Source: Calvatia gigantea (lineage: Eukaryota > Basidiomycota > Agaricomycetes > Agaricales > Lycoperdaceae). From it: a stretch of 64,000 nt of DNA. Each line of letters opens with the position of its first letter. The stretch's first letter is position 1. Location of the stretch: assembly GCA_025093985.1 (NCBI GenBank), contig JACAAK010000014.1, forward strand, positions 372,001-436,000, given 5' to 3'. Under the pieces are notes generated by a model. The model worked only from the letters and a program-made list of their open reading frames with translations, was not told the origin of the DNA and ran no database searches. The position numbers and the translations under genes were made by a program. Below, in pieces: positions 11,154 to 21,296 of the stretch.

Positions 11154-11698
11154 TGTTGAATCTCACTCCATACCACTATGTTGGTTCAGTCTATTCATAG
11201 CTGAAACAGGGTTCGAGTATTTCACCTTCAGAGGGTTGATAATAATGGACCTATTTACAGACTACATATGCAGTAGTTGTACTGCCCTTCTGGTAGTCAG
11301 TTATACCCTCTGCATAGAACCTTCTAGTATATGCATTGTACACAGTATGCTCCAATTATGCTACTGGTAGTTAGACCTCACCCATATAAGGGTTTAGAGT
11401 GCACAGACCAGGGATATTAGTATATATACCCTTATGTAGCATCATTATATGTATGCCTTTTAGGTAGGCCTTCAGGCTAAGACACTATGTCTTCACTTCT
11501 CTATACTAGCTTCTCTAAGCAGAGCTTCTTCATTCCTCAAGACTCTCTGAGCACACTGGTATAAGCAGGACCATGTCTGCTACCATGCATCTCTCCTACT
11601 GGACCGTCTCCCGGATGAATACAACTACCCTCCACCACTGACGCCTACACACTTAGGTAGTGTGAATTATATTGGGATGTCTACTTGTTCTCTCAACA
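11154..11698 (+). mobile_element. Copia-like left LTR
   Basis: 545 bp with TG...CA ends (TGTTGAATC...CTCAACA). The TSD CCAAG precedes it. A partial copy lies at 1892-2253. Confidence 0.85.
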
Positions 11699-11797
11699 GG
11701 TTATGGGCCCTGACTGCCACTCACTCAAACTGCATTAGCAATGCTGGTAGAGTTTGAGGAGGCTATGGTCACTTTCAACCTAGGAGACAGTAGTGCC
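11699..11797 (+). other. Copia-like leader fragment
   Basis: 99 bp between the copia LTR and element E, beginning GGTTATGGGCCC. I do not see a standard initiator-Met primer site. It ends with GTGCC, the target duplication of E. Confidence 0.6.
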
Positions 11798-12092
11798 TGT
11801 TACAACCTTAGTCTGAGTAAACCTCAGGTTGCAACTTAGGCTAAGACTTGAGGGTGAGTAAGGGAAAGAGAACAAGAGATGGTTAAGCATACAGAATACA
11901 GGAGTATGTATGTATGCTTAAATACAATAGACATCCAGTTGAACAGATGGAGATGACTACATGAAATGTCCAATGACAATGGTGCAGGTTAATACCTGGA
12001 GATCACTGGACTAGAATAGGTGAAACAGGTACAAGATGGAGTAGAATACAGACAAGTATGGAGTGAGTAGAAATAGATGAAAGTTCACAACA
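11798..12092 (-). mobile_element. Element E 3' LTR
   Basis: 295 bp, TGTTACAACC to GTTCACAACA on plus. On the minus strand it is preceded by the purine tract AGGGGGTAT at 12093-12101, a plausible polypurine tract for plus-strand priming. Confidence 0.88.
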
Positions 12093-12117
12093 ATACCCCC
12101 TGATTTGGCTTTATGCC

Positions 12118-12785
12118 TCAGGAAGCTTCATCAAAGTCACCATTGACTACGGCAGAGATGAGGGCTTTCTTGGTGGCTCCAATGAGGTACTTTCCATCAT
12201 TGGATCATGTGAAGAAGACGGGCAAGTGGCTTCAACTGTCTTGACGGATAGGGACTGGGACACCATTGAATGGGAAGTCTGTTGTGGTGGAGTTGTCCCA
12301 ATAGTTCTTGACTATCAATTTCCAGTAGTGTTGGTCCTTTTCTTGTTCTGGTAACACAGTGTGGAATCTTGCGGGAGGGAGAAAAACCAATACAAGTTGT
12401 GGCGGAGTGATTGTTTTTATGAAGCGGTGAAGTGAGTTGACTTTTTCCTTCATAGAGACAGTTATTTCTTCATCCATGGGCATGTCAGATCGGGTCGGTG
12501 GTGTGGGGTTGATCATGGTATGGAGCTCGGAGAGGGTGCTGTGGATCCTGTTGACGAGGGCATCGATTTCTGGGTCTTTGGTGGTCTTATCGCATCTGAG
12601 TAGGTTCATGGCCACATTAGCAAGCTCCAGAAAGATGTCGGCGATGTTGAGGTGCTTGAATACTTCTAATCCAAGGTCGACGTGGTTGTGGAGACTGTGG
12701 ATGCAGTCTTGTTCACTAGGTGTCAGCATGGATTGTTCTAGGGCTCAGAAAATGGCGGGGATGTGTTAATTGGTGGATGAGAATG
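12118..12785 (-). pseudogene. Element E ORF3, C-terminal two thirds
   Basis: Unknown post-pol protein of family 1, continuous with 23138-23461 before later insertions. It shows FKHLNIADIFLELAN, MNLLRCDKTTKDP, PMDEEITVSMKEKV and KNYWDNSTTTDFPF, and ends FDEAS then TGA at 12118-12120. An in-frame TGA after VPIRQDS is shared with the filler copy at 2673-3656. Element D enters at 12785/12786, within the segment that would encode the residues after MYAGFANASS. Confidence 0.8.
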
Positions 12786-13404
12786 TGTTACGTGCGTTAC
12801 CTTACTTCGCAACCGGGCCTGGATCGTCTCCACTCAGGGAGAGGTTCAACGCTATAGCCCAGGAGTATTTGACAAGTCTCAATGACTTCTGTGCAGGCTT
12901 TGGATCGCTTCCTCAAGTAGAAGCTCGCGCTTGCCTGAGAAGTCTGAGTTAAGTGTCACTGCAGTCCCCAAGGTTGTTAGCCTTGTAGTAGACGAGCGAA
13001 GATAAGGAAGCTTGTTACTAGAATAACCTAAAGTAATACAAAGTACTACTTAAGGTTTATATACTAGCTGCGAATAAGAGATGAGAGATTACGTAGTAGA
13101 TATGAGTCAATGAGAATTACTACGGGTTAATTGGTAATCTAAGGAACCATAGGGATAGGTGAATAGAAGAACGAGTACGAGTCATAAGAAGATGGAGTCA
13201 GGTAAAGAGAAGTACGACGGTGGGAAAAGATAAAGGTGAAACAGGAACATGATTCAGAATGAATCATAAGAAGCAAAGGTAGAAGTACATGTGATAAATA
13301 AATAAAGAACAGACCGGGGTATACAAGAAGACAAGAATGGAAAGTCCATACGGAAGGTTAATACGTTAATGCGGAGAGTCTGGGGGTGTGGTAAGTTCGT
13401 AACA
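12786..13404 (-). mobile_element. Element D 3' LTR
   Basis: 619 bp, TGTTACGTGC to TTCGTAACA on plus. Relative to the 5' LTR it has CGG to CAG near 13311 and CCG to CTG near 13381, both of the kind made by deamination of methylated CpG. Confidence 0.93.
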
Positions 13405-13436
13405 TTAGCCCGTCTCTAGGTAAATTACTCCGAAAT

Positions 13437-13790
13437 TTACGCGGATAGGACAGAATAGTCCAAAGATACCCCGTCATTGTAATATTCGTTGTCGAAGGCA
13501 TCGCGGGGGTTTTCCAAGATTTGTTCTTGGAAGCGTTGTTTCATATTTTCAACGGCTTGGATGTGGTTGACATATTTCAGGCAATCTTCTGGTTTGTGTT
13601 TCGGGTTGAGAGTTTCGCAGAGTCGGCAGAAGTATTGGGGGCACGTCCAGCGGTAATGGCCAGGGCGAGTTTTTCGACAGATGGGACAAGTGGTATGGGC
13701 ACAATCACTGGCCCAGTGACCTACGGCAGGGAGGTGAAGTTTGGCACATTTTTCACAAAAGGCCTTCGGGTCGAAGTTCGGGTTGTTCAT
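13437..13790 (-). CDS. Element D post-pol ORF, triple zinc-knuckle protein
   Basis: 117 codons from a real ATG at 13790. It has three tandem Cys/His modules: CEKC...H...C with spacing C-X2-C-X9-H-X4-C, then CPIC and CRLC modules of C-X2-C-X6-H-X4-C. Normal Gag knuckles are C-X2-C-X4-H-X4-C, and D Gag has one of those. The array predicts nucleic-acid binding. The tail is acidic (ENPRDAFDNEYYNDG). The ATG overlaps the stop of the upstream ORF as ATGA. It is in the same frame as the 14007-15254 ORF, so the whole may be one broken or unusually expressed third ORF. Function unknown. Confidence 0.65.
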   Translation of the reverse strand: MNNPNFDPKAFCEKCAKLHLPAVGHWASDCAHTTCPICRKTRPGHYRWTCPQYFCRLCETLNPKHKPEDCLKYVNHIQAVENMKQRFQEQILENPRDAFDNEYYNDGVSLDYSVLSA

Positions 13791-13969
13791 AGCTCAGGGT
13801 TGGATTGGGGTTCTTCCTCATCCTGAGTTAGGGCCGAGGGGTTTTTGAATAGACTTCTGAGGCTCAGAAGTTGGTCCAGTTGGCCCATTAAGTTGTGTAT
13901 GGCCGTTTCGAATCGTTCGGGTGGGATGTGTCCGTCTGGATGGGAGAGATGTGGAGGAGGAAGGTACAT
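13787..13969 (-). CDS. Element D small post-pol ORF, helical
   Basis: 60 codons in the frame between the two larger post-pol ORFs. It starts MYLPPPHLSHPDG and has a leucine-rich, probably helical stretch, NLMGQLDQLLSLRSLF. Upstream in the same frame is a TGA at 13991-13993 and then open sequence, so it may be the middle of a longer ORF joined by frame changes. It ends in the ATGA overlap with the knuckle ORF. I do not recognise it. Confidence 0.45.
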   Translation of the reverse strand: MYLPPPHLSHPDGHIPPERFETAIHNLMGQLDQLLSLRSLFKNPSALTQDEEEPQSNPEL

Positions 13970-14006
13970 GTGGTTCGGGGGAGGAGTTTCTCACGGGGGA
14001 ATTGGC

Positions 14007-15254
14007 TCATTGGTGTGGTCTGACCTTAGAAGGGCCAGTTCGCTGGTTGGGTGGGATAGGCTTAACGCTATGCTCGTTGAGGTAGCGGGCGTAAGCCTGA
14101 GGTAATCCAAGGCTTCGTGATGCCTGGATAAATAGGGCCGCTCGATCGGTAGCGTGCTCATAATCCCGAGAAAGATGTTCGAGCTGTGAAATGGCGTCGC
14201 AGATAAAGCGCCAGTGATTTCGCTGATTGGCATTATGTAGATATTCGGTGCGGAAGCGAGTTCGATGGCCTCCCTTGAGGACCATCGTGCGGAGGGATCC
14301 CTCAGATGAGAAATCAGTTCTAGCCCATAACTCCATGGGCGAAGGTCTATCGTTCGTAGAGGGGGGGTCGGGGGAGAAGCTGCTTCGCCTGTCGGGGTCT
14401 CGGTCGGATGGGTTAGCTGCGATGTAACCCGCGGCCGAGTGTTCAGTGGGGTGTAGTTCGTCCCAGGCTGTCCTGGGGGGTTTCGGATTGATGGTGGTAG
14501 CGGTGGGGGACTTTGGAGAGGGGCCGGCGGTGGAAGGGGGAATGTGTCGTTGGTCGAGGACAGGAAGTTCTGCCCTAATAGATTTCGGGATCCCAGCTCG
14601 CTCCGAGGGGAGTGTTGGGGTGGGGTTGTCGGCCCAGATTGGGTAGACATACTTTGGTTTTGGTGACCAGAGGAGCCGCTGTGGGGTTGATTTCGTATCA
14701 TAGGTGGCGGTATGGGGAGTGGCTCCGGCGACGACGCTGGAGAAAGAGACTAGCTGGTCTCTTGGCTTGGGGTTGTTGGATGAATTTGGTATGTCTGGCT
14801 GCTGGGGATGAAGTTGGGATACAGCGGAGCTGCTTCCCATTCTTGTTGGGTAGGTGAGTCTATCCCAGGGGGTACTGGGAGATGATTCGGTGGAGGGGGG
14901 AATGTAGACGCAGTCTGGGCCAATGAAGACGTCAACCCAGAATTGTTTGTTCTGGTCTGCGAATTGTTGGAGCTCGTCTTTGGTAAAGACGGCATTCGGG
15001 AGGGTAATGATGGGTTTTTCGAGCAGTTCGTTAATTTGGATGGTGGGGAGAATTGGGGTTTCGTGGCCCACAGGTGTGACGGTGGGAGGGTAGGATATAG
15101 GAATATGAGGGGAGGAGGGGAGAGAATGGGCTTTTCTGACTGGGGAATTGTTTTTTGTAGAGAGGGAGGAGATAGAAGAGAGGGAAGGAGAGGGGGATGA
15201 GGCTACAATAGCCGCTTTCTTTCCCTTCTTGTAGTTTTTCTGGGTTGGTGCCAT
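14007..15254 (-). CDS. Element D post-pol ORF, proline/serine-rich protein
   Basis: 415 codons from an ATG at 15254, 61 bp after the pol stop. It starts basic (MAPTQKNYKKGKKAA, possible nuclear or RNA-binding signal), then runs through a long Pro/Ser/Thr-rich disordered region (about residues 15-310), and ends in a more ordered helical segment (NQRNHWRFICDAISQLEHLS). There is no signal peptide or membrane span, so it is not envelope-like despite its env position. A second overlapping frame (13991-14701) is also open, so a frame change near the 3' end is possible. Function unknown. With the knuckle ORF it could be an accessory nucleic-acid-binding protein. Confidence 0.6.
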   Translation of the reverse strand: MAPTQKNYKKGKKAAIVASSPSPSLSSISSLSTKNNSPVRKAHSLPSSPHIPISYPPTVTPVGHETPILPTIQINELLEKPIITLPNAVFTKDELQQFADQNKQFWVDVFIGPDCVYIPPSTESSPSTPWDRLTYPTRMGSSSAVSQLHPQQPDIPNSSNNPKPRDQLVSFSSVVAGATPHTATYDTKSTPQRLLWSPKPKYVYPIWADNPTPTLPSERAGIPKSIRAELPVLDQRHIPPSTAGPSPKSPTATTINPKPPRTAWDELHPTEHSAAGYIAANPSDRDPDRRSSFSPDPPSTNDRPSPMELWARTDFSSEGSLRTMVLKGGHRTRFRTEYLHNANQRNHWRFICDAISQLEHLSRDYEHATDRAALFIQASRSLGLPQAYARYLNEHSVKPIPPNQRTGPSKVRPHQ

Positions 15255-15315
15255 TGGTAGTTCGGTTTGTAGAAGTGCTGTTAAGGAATGATGGAGAAGT
15301 TGGGTGAATCCTGGG

Positions 15316-18300
15316 TTATTTATATCGTTTAGATGGGATGGGAATTAGGTGGTGTTCTCGTTGGTATTTTCGTAACAGTTCTTGGGCATGTGGTAAGAGT
15401 TGTGCTTCGTTTTCCCAAGAGTTTTCTTCGTGACTGTAACCTTTCCATTTGATATAGTATTCCCTTTGTTTATTCTTGGTTCTATGGTTCAAGATACCTT
15501 CGATTTCGTATTCTTCTTCTCCTTCTATTATGTCAGGGAGAGGTGGTCGTGGATTTGATCCATGGGTATTGTTTTCGGTGTATTCGGAGAGAAGGGTAGC
15601 GTGGAATATGTTGTGAATTTTCCATGTTTCAGGTAGTTTCAGTCGGTAGGAGAGTGGCAATAAGACTTCTTTGATGGTAAATGGTCCGAGGCGTTTTGGT
15701 GCGATCTTGTTTGATTTGAATGGGAGTTTCAGGTTTCTCCATTCAAGCCACACTTTTTGTCCTAGGGTGAAGGGTTTGAATTTTGCTTTGATTCGTTGTT
15801 CCATGCGTTCCATAGCTAGTTTGTGGGCAGCAATTGCTTCTCTTCGTGCATGGTCTAGGAGTTCTATTCGTTCTTCAGTAGTGGTGAAGTTTGATTCCTC
15901 CAGGATGGTGGGTATTCCATGGGGTTTTGTTCCGTACATGAGTTCAAAAGGGGTTTGTTTCCGGTCAGAGTGTGTTCGTGAATTATGGGAGAATTCGAGG
16001 ATTGGGAGTGCTTTAGACCAGGAGGAGGGATTTCCTGTACAGTAGATAGATAGGTACGCTGCAATTTCCTGATTGAATCGTTCTGTTGTTCCATCCGATT
16101 GAGGGTGGTAGGCTGATGAGAATGATTGGGTGATTCCAAGTCGTTTCATGAGAGCTTGACTGGAGTTTGCTTGGAATCTGGGGTCACGGTCAGAGATTAT
16201 CTTGTCCGGTAGTCCAAATCTGGTGTAGACTTTGTCTATAATTATGTCGGCAATTCCTTTGGCGGTGATTTCCTTTGTACAAGGAGTGAGAATTACCCCC
16301 TTCGTAAGTCCATGGTCCACTATGGACAGAATTGAGTCGAATCCGTGGGATTTCGGCAAGTCGGTCAGCAGATCCATAGCAATATGGGCGAATGGTCTAG
16401 TAGATATTGGTGGTGGTATTGGTTGCAATGAAGGGTGGGAAGGATTTCGGTTAATTTTGAATTGTTGGCATTCGCTGCATCCTTTAACATAATTTCGTAT
16501 GAAGGTACTCATTCCTGGCCAATATACTTCAGCCTTGGCGAGGCGATAAGTTTCTTGTTCTCCAGGGTGTCCGACCGAAGGGTGGTCGTGGTATCGTTGG
16601 ATGACACGTCGGCGGAGTTCCATGTCTTCTGGGATGATGACCTTTCCTTCGAATGTCATAAGATGTCCATGTGGCCTGGGAATCATCCTGTATTTCGGAT
16701 TTATTGCTTCTGGTGATTCTGATAGAAGTCGTTTCATGGCTTCCATGGTGATTTCGTCATATTTCGATGATTTTACAATGTCATTCTGTAATTCCTGATC
16801 AACCATGGAGATGAACAGTTCGTCTGGTAACACAGTGATTTCCCTGAGGAATACTTCCTCGGGTAAGACAATAACATTTTCGTTGTCATTGTCATCATCT
16901 GGGGTGTGATCTGGTCGACGTGAGAGGGCATCGGCGGCAGGTATTTTAGTTCCTGGGACATGTTCAATTGCGAAGTCGAAGTGTGAGAGGAAACCAAGCC
17001 ATCGAGCTTGTCTTCTGGAGATATTTTGGGGTTTTCTCCAAAAGGTGAGGTTCTTGTGATCAGTTCGTATGGTTACGCGATGTTGGGCTCCTTCTAGGTA
17101 ATGTCGCCATTCTTCTAGTGCCGTGATTATGGCAAGGAGTTCCCTGTCATGTATTTCATAGTTTCGTTGGGTAGGATTGAATGCTTTGGATAGGAAAGCT
17201 ACTGGGTGGTAGTTTCCGTTCATGTCTTGCTGTGATAAGACTGCTCCCAAGGCGTATTTTGATGCATCGGTTTCGATAAAGAAGGGTTTTGTTTGGTCTG
17301 GCATCAGCAAAACGGGTTTCTTCATGAATTCGGATTTTAGTTGGCTGAAGGCTTCGTTTGCTTTGTGTTCCCATTCGAATTTCTTTGTTTTGGATAGAAG
17401 AGCATTAAGCGGTCGAGAGATGTCGGCATAACGATGTATGAATTTTCGGTAGAAGTTACAGAATCCCATGAATTTTCTGACATCGCAGGTAGTGCGGGGC
17501 AAAGGCCATTCTTCTATTCCACGGAGTTTGGTGTTGTCCATTTCGATCTTGTCGGGGGAGATTATCATGCCGAGATATTCTAGATGGGTTTTATCGAATT
17601 CGCATTTTTCTAGTTTCAGGTATAGATCGTTGTCTTTCAAGATCTGAAGTGCTTCCAAGGTAAGGCGATCCATTTCTTCCTGAGTTTTTGTGTAGATGAG
17701 AATGTCGTCCATATAGATTATAATTCCTCCTTTATCTAGCATTTTTGCGAATATGGTGTCCATCATCTTTTGGAAGGTGGCTGGGGAGTTGCACATTCCA
17801 AAGAACATGACGTTTGGTTCGTAAAGTCCGATTGGAGTTTTGAATGCGGCTTTCCATTGGTCTCCTTCTCGAATACAGATGTTGTTGTATCCGAGTCGGA
17901 CGTCCATTTTTGTGAATAGTTTTGCTCCTTGAAGTTTGTCCATAATTGTCGTTATCATAGGAATAGGGTACGCATTCTTCTTGGTATGTTTATTTAGGTA
18001 ACGGTAATCTTGGCATGGCCGAAGTTTCCCGTCCTTTTTTCCTACGAAGAAGAAGGATGAGGCCATGGGAGATTCAGATTCTCGGATGTATCCTTTTCGG
18101 AGGTTTTCGTTTATGAATTTCTTGAGTTCTTCGGTTTCAAGGGGTGATAAGGGGTACGTTTTCCCTAGTTCCGGTTTGAAGGTATCCAAGAGTTCGATTT
18201 TATGGTCGTATGGCCTGGGAGGGGGGAATCGCTCGGATTTCTTCATGTCGAAGAGTGAAGCGAATTTCTTGTATTTCCTGGGTACTTTTGCATCGGTTTT

Positions 18301-19077
18301 TGGGGTTGATTTTTGTGCGAGACTTGTAGCTTGGGTGATCTTCGTATTGATTTCGAGTTCATGTGGAGTTTGAGTAATTTCGTAGAGTTCATGTTCCAAA
18401 TGGAATTCATCGAAATCAATGTTTTCCAAATAGAGTTTGAGTTTGTCGATAGAGAGTTCAGGTTCTTCCGAATGGATGATTGCTTCGAAGACTTTTACGG
18501 CAAGTGGGTCAAAGTCTTCATCTAGGTAGGTGTAACGTTCGGTATCATTCATTCCATGGATGTCTAAGGCGATTTCGTTGATAGTGGCAGGTCCGTTTGT
18601 GGATTTTACGATTAAGGGTATGATGTTGTCGTTGTTTCGCCATTTGAACTCTTGAGTAGTCCAATTTATGTCTGGGTTTGTTTGTTGTAGCCACGGGTAT
18701 CCTAGGATTAGATCTTTGGATCCTATTCCTGAGACGTAGGCTTCGAATTGGCATTGTTTTCCATCGATTAAGGCATTCAATTCAACACTTTCATAGATTG
18801 ATCCATTTTCATTGGAGGTTCCATCCGCATTGGATACTTTGATAGGGTGTTTGATAGGGCGTGTTCGTAGTCCATAAGTGTTTATAAAGTTCGAGGAGAT
18901 GAAATTTCCTTGGGCTCCAGAGTCAATTAGAGCGGTGACTGGGATATTTCGTAAATGGTTCTGATTGAGTTTGATAGGGAGAAAGATTGATGCTTTATTG
19001 TCCGAGGTAGGGAGTTTTATTAGATTGATTTGTGGGTCACCCAGCGATTCCTTTACAGGATCGGGTGACGCCTTCAA
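15316..19077 (-). CDS. pol: Element D Pol polyprotein (PR-RT-RH-IN-chromodomain), intact
   Basis: 1253 codons without a stop, ending in TAA at 15316-15318. The first codon is TTG, not ATG: it is simply the first Pol codon after a -1 shift from Gag. Residues: protease ALIDSGAQGNF at about 49-59; RT about 290-500 with YMDD at 455-458; RNase H about 595-680 (ETDASKYALG, DRELLAI, RTDHKN); integrase zinc region with histidines near 830-836 and C867/C870; catalytic D902, D963 and E999; GPF motif near 1131; chromodomain about 1187-1240 (YYIKWKGYSHEENSWE). All catalytic residues I can check are present, so Pol could be functional. Compared with family 1 it is a distinct chromovirus lineage. Confidence 0.93.
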   Translation of the reverse strand: MKASPDPVKESLGDPQINLIKLPTSDNKASIFLPIKLNQNHLRNIPVTALIDSGAQGNFISSNFINTYGLRTRPIKHPIKVSNADGTSNENGSIYESVELNALIDGKQCQFEAYVSGIGSKDLILGYPWLQQTNPDINWTTQEFKWRNNDNIIPLIVKSTNGPATINEIALDIHGMNDTERYTYLDEDFDPLAVKVFEAIIHSEEPELSIDKLKLYLENIDFDEFHLEHELYEITQTPHELEINTKITQATSLAQKSTPKTDAKVPRKYKKFASLFDMKKSERFPPPRPYDHKIELLDTFKPELGKTYPLSPLETEELKKFINENLRKGYIRESESPMASSFFFVGKKDGKLRPCQDYRYLNKHTKKNAYPIPMITTIMDKLQGAKLFTKMDVRLGYNNICIREGDQWKAAFKTPIGLYEPNVMFFGMCNSPATFQKMMDTIFAKMLDKGGIIIYMDDILIYTKTQEEMDRLTLEALQILKDNDLYLKLEKCEFDKTHLEYLGMIISPDKIEMDNTKLRGIEEWPLPRTTCDVRKFMGFCNFYRKFIHRYADISRPLNALLSKTKKFEWEHKANEAFSQLKSEFMKKPVLLMPDQTKPFFIETDASKYALGAVLSQQDMNGNYHPVAFLSKAFNPTQRNYEIHDRELLAIITALEEWRHYLEGAQHRVTIRTDHKNLTFWRKPQNISRRQARWLGFLSHFDFAIEHVPGTKIPAADALSRRPDHTPDDDNDNENVIVLPEEVFLREITVLPDELFISMVDQELQNDIVKSSKYDEITMEAMKRLLSESPEAINPKYRMIPRPHGHLMTFEGKVIIPEDMELRRRVIQRYHDHPSVGHPGEQETYRLAKAEVYWPGMSTFIRNYVKGCSECQQFKINRNPSHPSLQPIPPPISTRPFAHIAMDLLTDLPKSHGFDSILSIVDHGLTKGVILTPCTKEITAKGIADIIIDKVYTRFGLPDKIISDRDPRFQANSSQALMKRLGITQSFSSAYHPQSDGTTERFNQEIAAYLSIYCTGNPSSWSKALPILEFSHNSRTHSDRKQTPFELMYGTKPHGIPTILEESNFTTTEERIELLDHARREAIAAHKLAMERMEQRIKAKFKPFTLGQKVWLEWRNLKLPFKSNKIAPKRLGPFTIKEVLLPLSYRLKLPETWKIHNIFHATLLSEYTENNTHGSNPRPPLPDIIEGEEEYEIEGILNHRTKNKQREYYIKWKGYSHEENSWENEAQLLPHAQELLRKYQREHHLIPIPSKRYK

Positions 19078-19083
19078 AAATCC
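19074..19083 (-). promoter_or_regulatory. Candidate -1 frameshift site at D gag-pol junction
   Basis: On minus: GGATTTTTGA, the Gag frame being GAT TTT TGA. Slipping one base back on the U run lets Phe-tRNA re-pair perfectly, and reading continues TTG AAG into Pol. The stop codon directly after TTT would favour a pause. The GGATTTTT core is the same as in family 1. Confidence 0.5.
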
Positions 19084-21149
19084 CCGAAGGGCTTGAGCGT
19101 TGGATCAGAGATATATGCTTCTCTGAATTCCATTCTTTCGTCCGTTGGGAGTTCTCTGATCATTGCTTGGATATCGAGTGCAGAGATCTTTTGGGTTTGA
19201 TTAGGAGCGGCACCGGAGTAATTCCTGGAAGCTTGAGGTTGTGAGGGTTGTGCATAACGGGGTGGTTGCATGAATCTTCTTTGTGGCGGGTGGGGCCGTC
19301 TAGGAGGTGGTTTTTCCTTAGACAGGTTTGGGTCAGGATTTGGACAATTGCTGATAAGGTGTCCAAATTTTCCGCAACCTATGCATTTCCCAGCTTTGTA
19401 GCGAGCGACTTGCTCAGCAGTAAATACAGCGTTTAGTTGTAATTCGGGGTCGTCCATATCGTAGCCTTCATGAGGATAGTCTTGCTCTGGAGGATATAGT
19501 TCTTCGTCTTCGTAAGGTGGCTTGTAGGGGTCTTGAGGCTCTGCCTGTACTTCATGTATGGTTCGTGCAGGTTGGCAATTTGGTTGAAAACGAGTGTGGT
19601 AGGTTGGTTGGAAACGGGGTGGTTGGTAGGGGGTTGGGTTTCGAGGGAAGTTTCTAGGCCACATTGCGTCGGCTTGACGATTGACAGAGTCTCGTCGTAC
19701 TGCATCGGTATACCATTCAGCAATGGTTTCGGGTGGTCCTTCTTTTCTAGTCTATACTTCTCTTGCGAGATTAGGATTGAGTCCTCGTTTATATTGTTCA
19801 ATTAATGCTTCATTGTCTTGAATTCCTCCGATAGATGCAAGGCGTTGGAATTCAAGATTAAAGTCTGCTGCTGAGGACTTATTTTGCTTTAATTCGTACC
19901 ATTGCCTTCGTGCAGTGATTTGTTCATCTACTGGAGTGAAATGTTTCAAGATTTCAATTTCGAATTCTTCGAAGGTAGAGTATCTCCAAGGGATGGGTTT
20001 TCCACGGGCATCGGTAATTCGGCTTTTGTAATATTGTTCAGACCAGGATCCGGCTTTCCCTTCGACCATAAGGCCAAGGACGAATCTGATCTGTCGCTGG
20101 TCATCCGTAAATGCTCTAGGGTTCATTTCGAGATAGTTTTTGACTAGCATCCACCAGGTTTTAAATCGGGGGTTTGTTCTGTCGAAGTTCGGTGGCTTTT
20201 GTCCGATTTCTTTTGAATTTCCATCGTTTCCTACAAATTGAATGGCTGGAGTACGATGTCTTCATCGACCTCCTCCTTCTCTTCCAATGGAGAAAGAGGA
20301 CGGAGTGAATGAACCATGGCTGGAGTTTTGTGATGAGGGAGGGGAGGGAGAGGGCGCTCTTCCTTGTCGACCTCTGCGGGGAGGATCTTCTCCCGGTGTT
20401 CTTCGTCGTCCAATTCCGAAGATGGGGGTTGTAGTTCCTGATCGGGGTGGTGGTTGGTCGGTTGGTTCATTATTTGTTTCAGTTTGCGTTTGAGTGGAAG
20501 TAGCCATGCCTTCGATTTCTGGATGAATTGGTTCTTGTGATTCAAAACCCGGGATATCTGGGTATTCGAGGGTGTCTGGAGTGTATATAAGATGGGTTCC
20601 TTCTTGATTGAGGATGTCTTGGATGTCAGATGGATGTTCGGGCAGCTGATGGAACATCTCGTTGTCTTTGTCATCTTCAAGGACGGATGGTAAGGTGTGA
20701 GGGTTTTCGATTCCGAATTGGGAAGGGGATACGGCTCTGGATGGTGTCTGTGGCGGTGACTCTTGAGATGGACCTTGCTCGGGCGAATCGGGTCGAAAAT
20801 AGTTGAATTTGCCACTTTGTGTTGGTTTCGGTGGTTCAGGTTCAGTGGATTTTCTAGTAGGTGCTGGTAATTCTTGTAGTAGTTTCGGTTTTTGTGATCT
20901 AGTGCATGGGGTATGATAAATCCTTTCTAAGAATGGTGCAGAAGGTCCTTCTGGTTGATGAGTTTGTTTAGGCGGGGGAGTGGTAGGAGACTCGAATGAG
21001 TGTTGGGTTGGTGTATGGAATGATCGTTCTGGGGATGAGGAAGGAGGGTGTAAGGGACGTTTCCCTTTTCGCAACGTGGTGAAGAAAGACAGATAGCGGT
21101 AGCCAGGCCCGCTCTTCTCAACGCTACTTGGCGGAGGACAGATAAACAA
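19074..21149 (-). pseudogene. gag: Element D gag with two in-frame stops
   Basis: One continuous frame. The N-terminal half (20262-21149) is Pro/Ser/Thr-rich and basic; a likely later start is the methionine before ATSTQTQTET. Capsid domain is at 19752-20150 (GLMVEGKAGSWSEQYYKSR, FTPVDEQITARRQWYELKQ). The nucleocapsid has a CCHC knuckle, CIGCGKFGHLISNC, near 19350-19395. Stops are TGA at 20262-20264 and TAG at 19752-19754, each explainable by one transition (for example CGA to TGA, TGG or CAG to TAG). Since pol and the LTRs are so fresh, the stops are recent or sequencing errors. The end overlaps pol by the shift site. Confidence 0.85.
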
Positions 21150-21296
21150 ATTAGTGGACCCGAAGTTCCACTCTTCTTAACCCTATTACCGGGAAGGCTT
21201 CTCAACGTCAACTGGACGGAGGGATAGTCGGCAGAAGCTGGCCGTAAGAGACTGGAGTCGTATAGAAACGAGAGAAAGGAGGTGAGGTTATTCTTA

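Noticed and set aside
13437..15254. Envelope gene of a gypsy retrovirus-like element
   Set aside because: No signal peptide, membrane span or glycoprotein-like cysteine pattern; the protein is disordered and ends in zinc knuckles.
15671..19244. Plus-strand ORFs opposite D pol (for example 15671-16045, 18065-18373)
   Set aside because: They are antisense shadows of an intact 1253-codon Pol, with no motif of their own.
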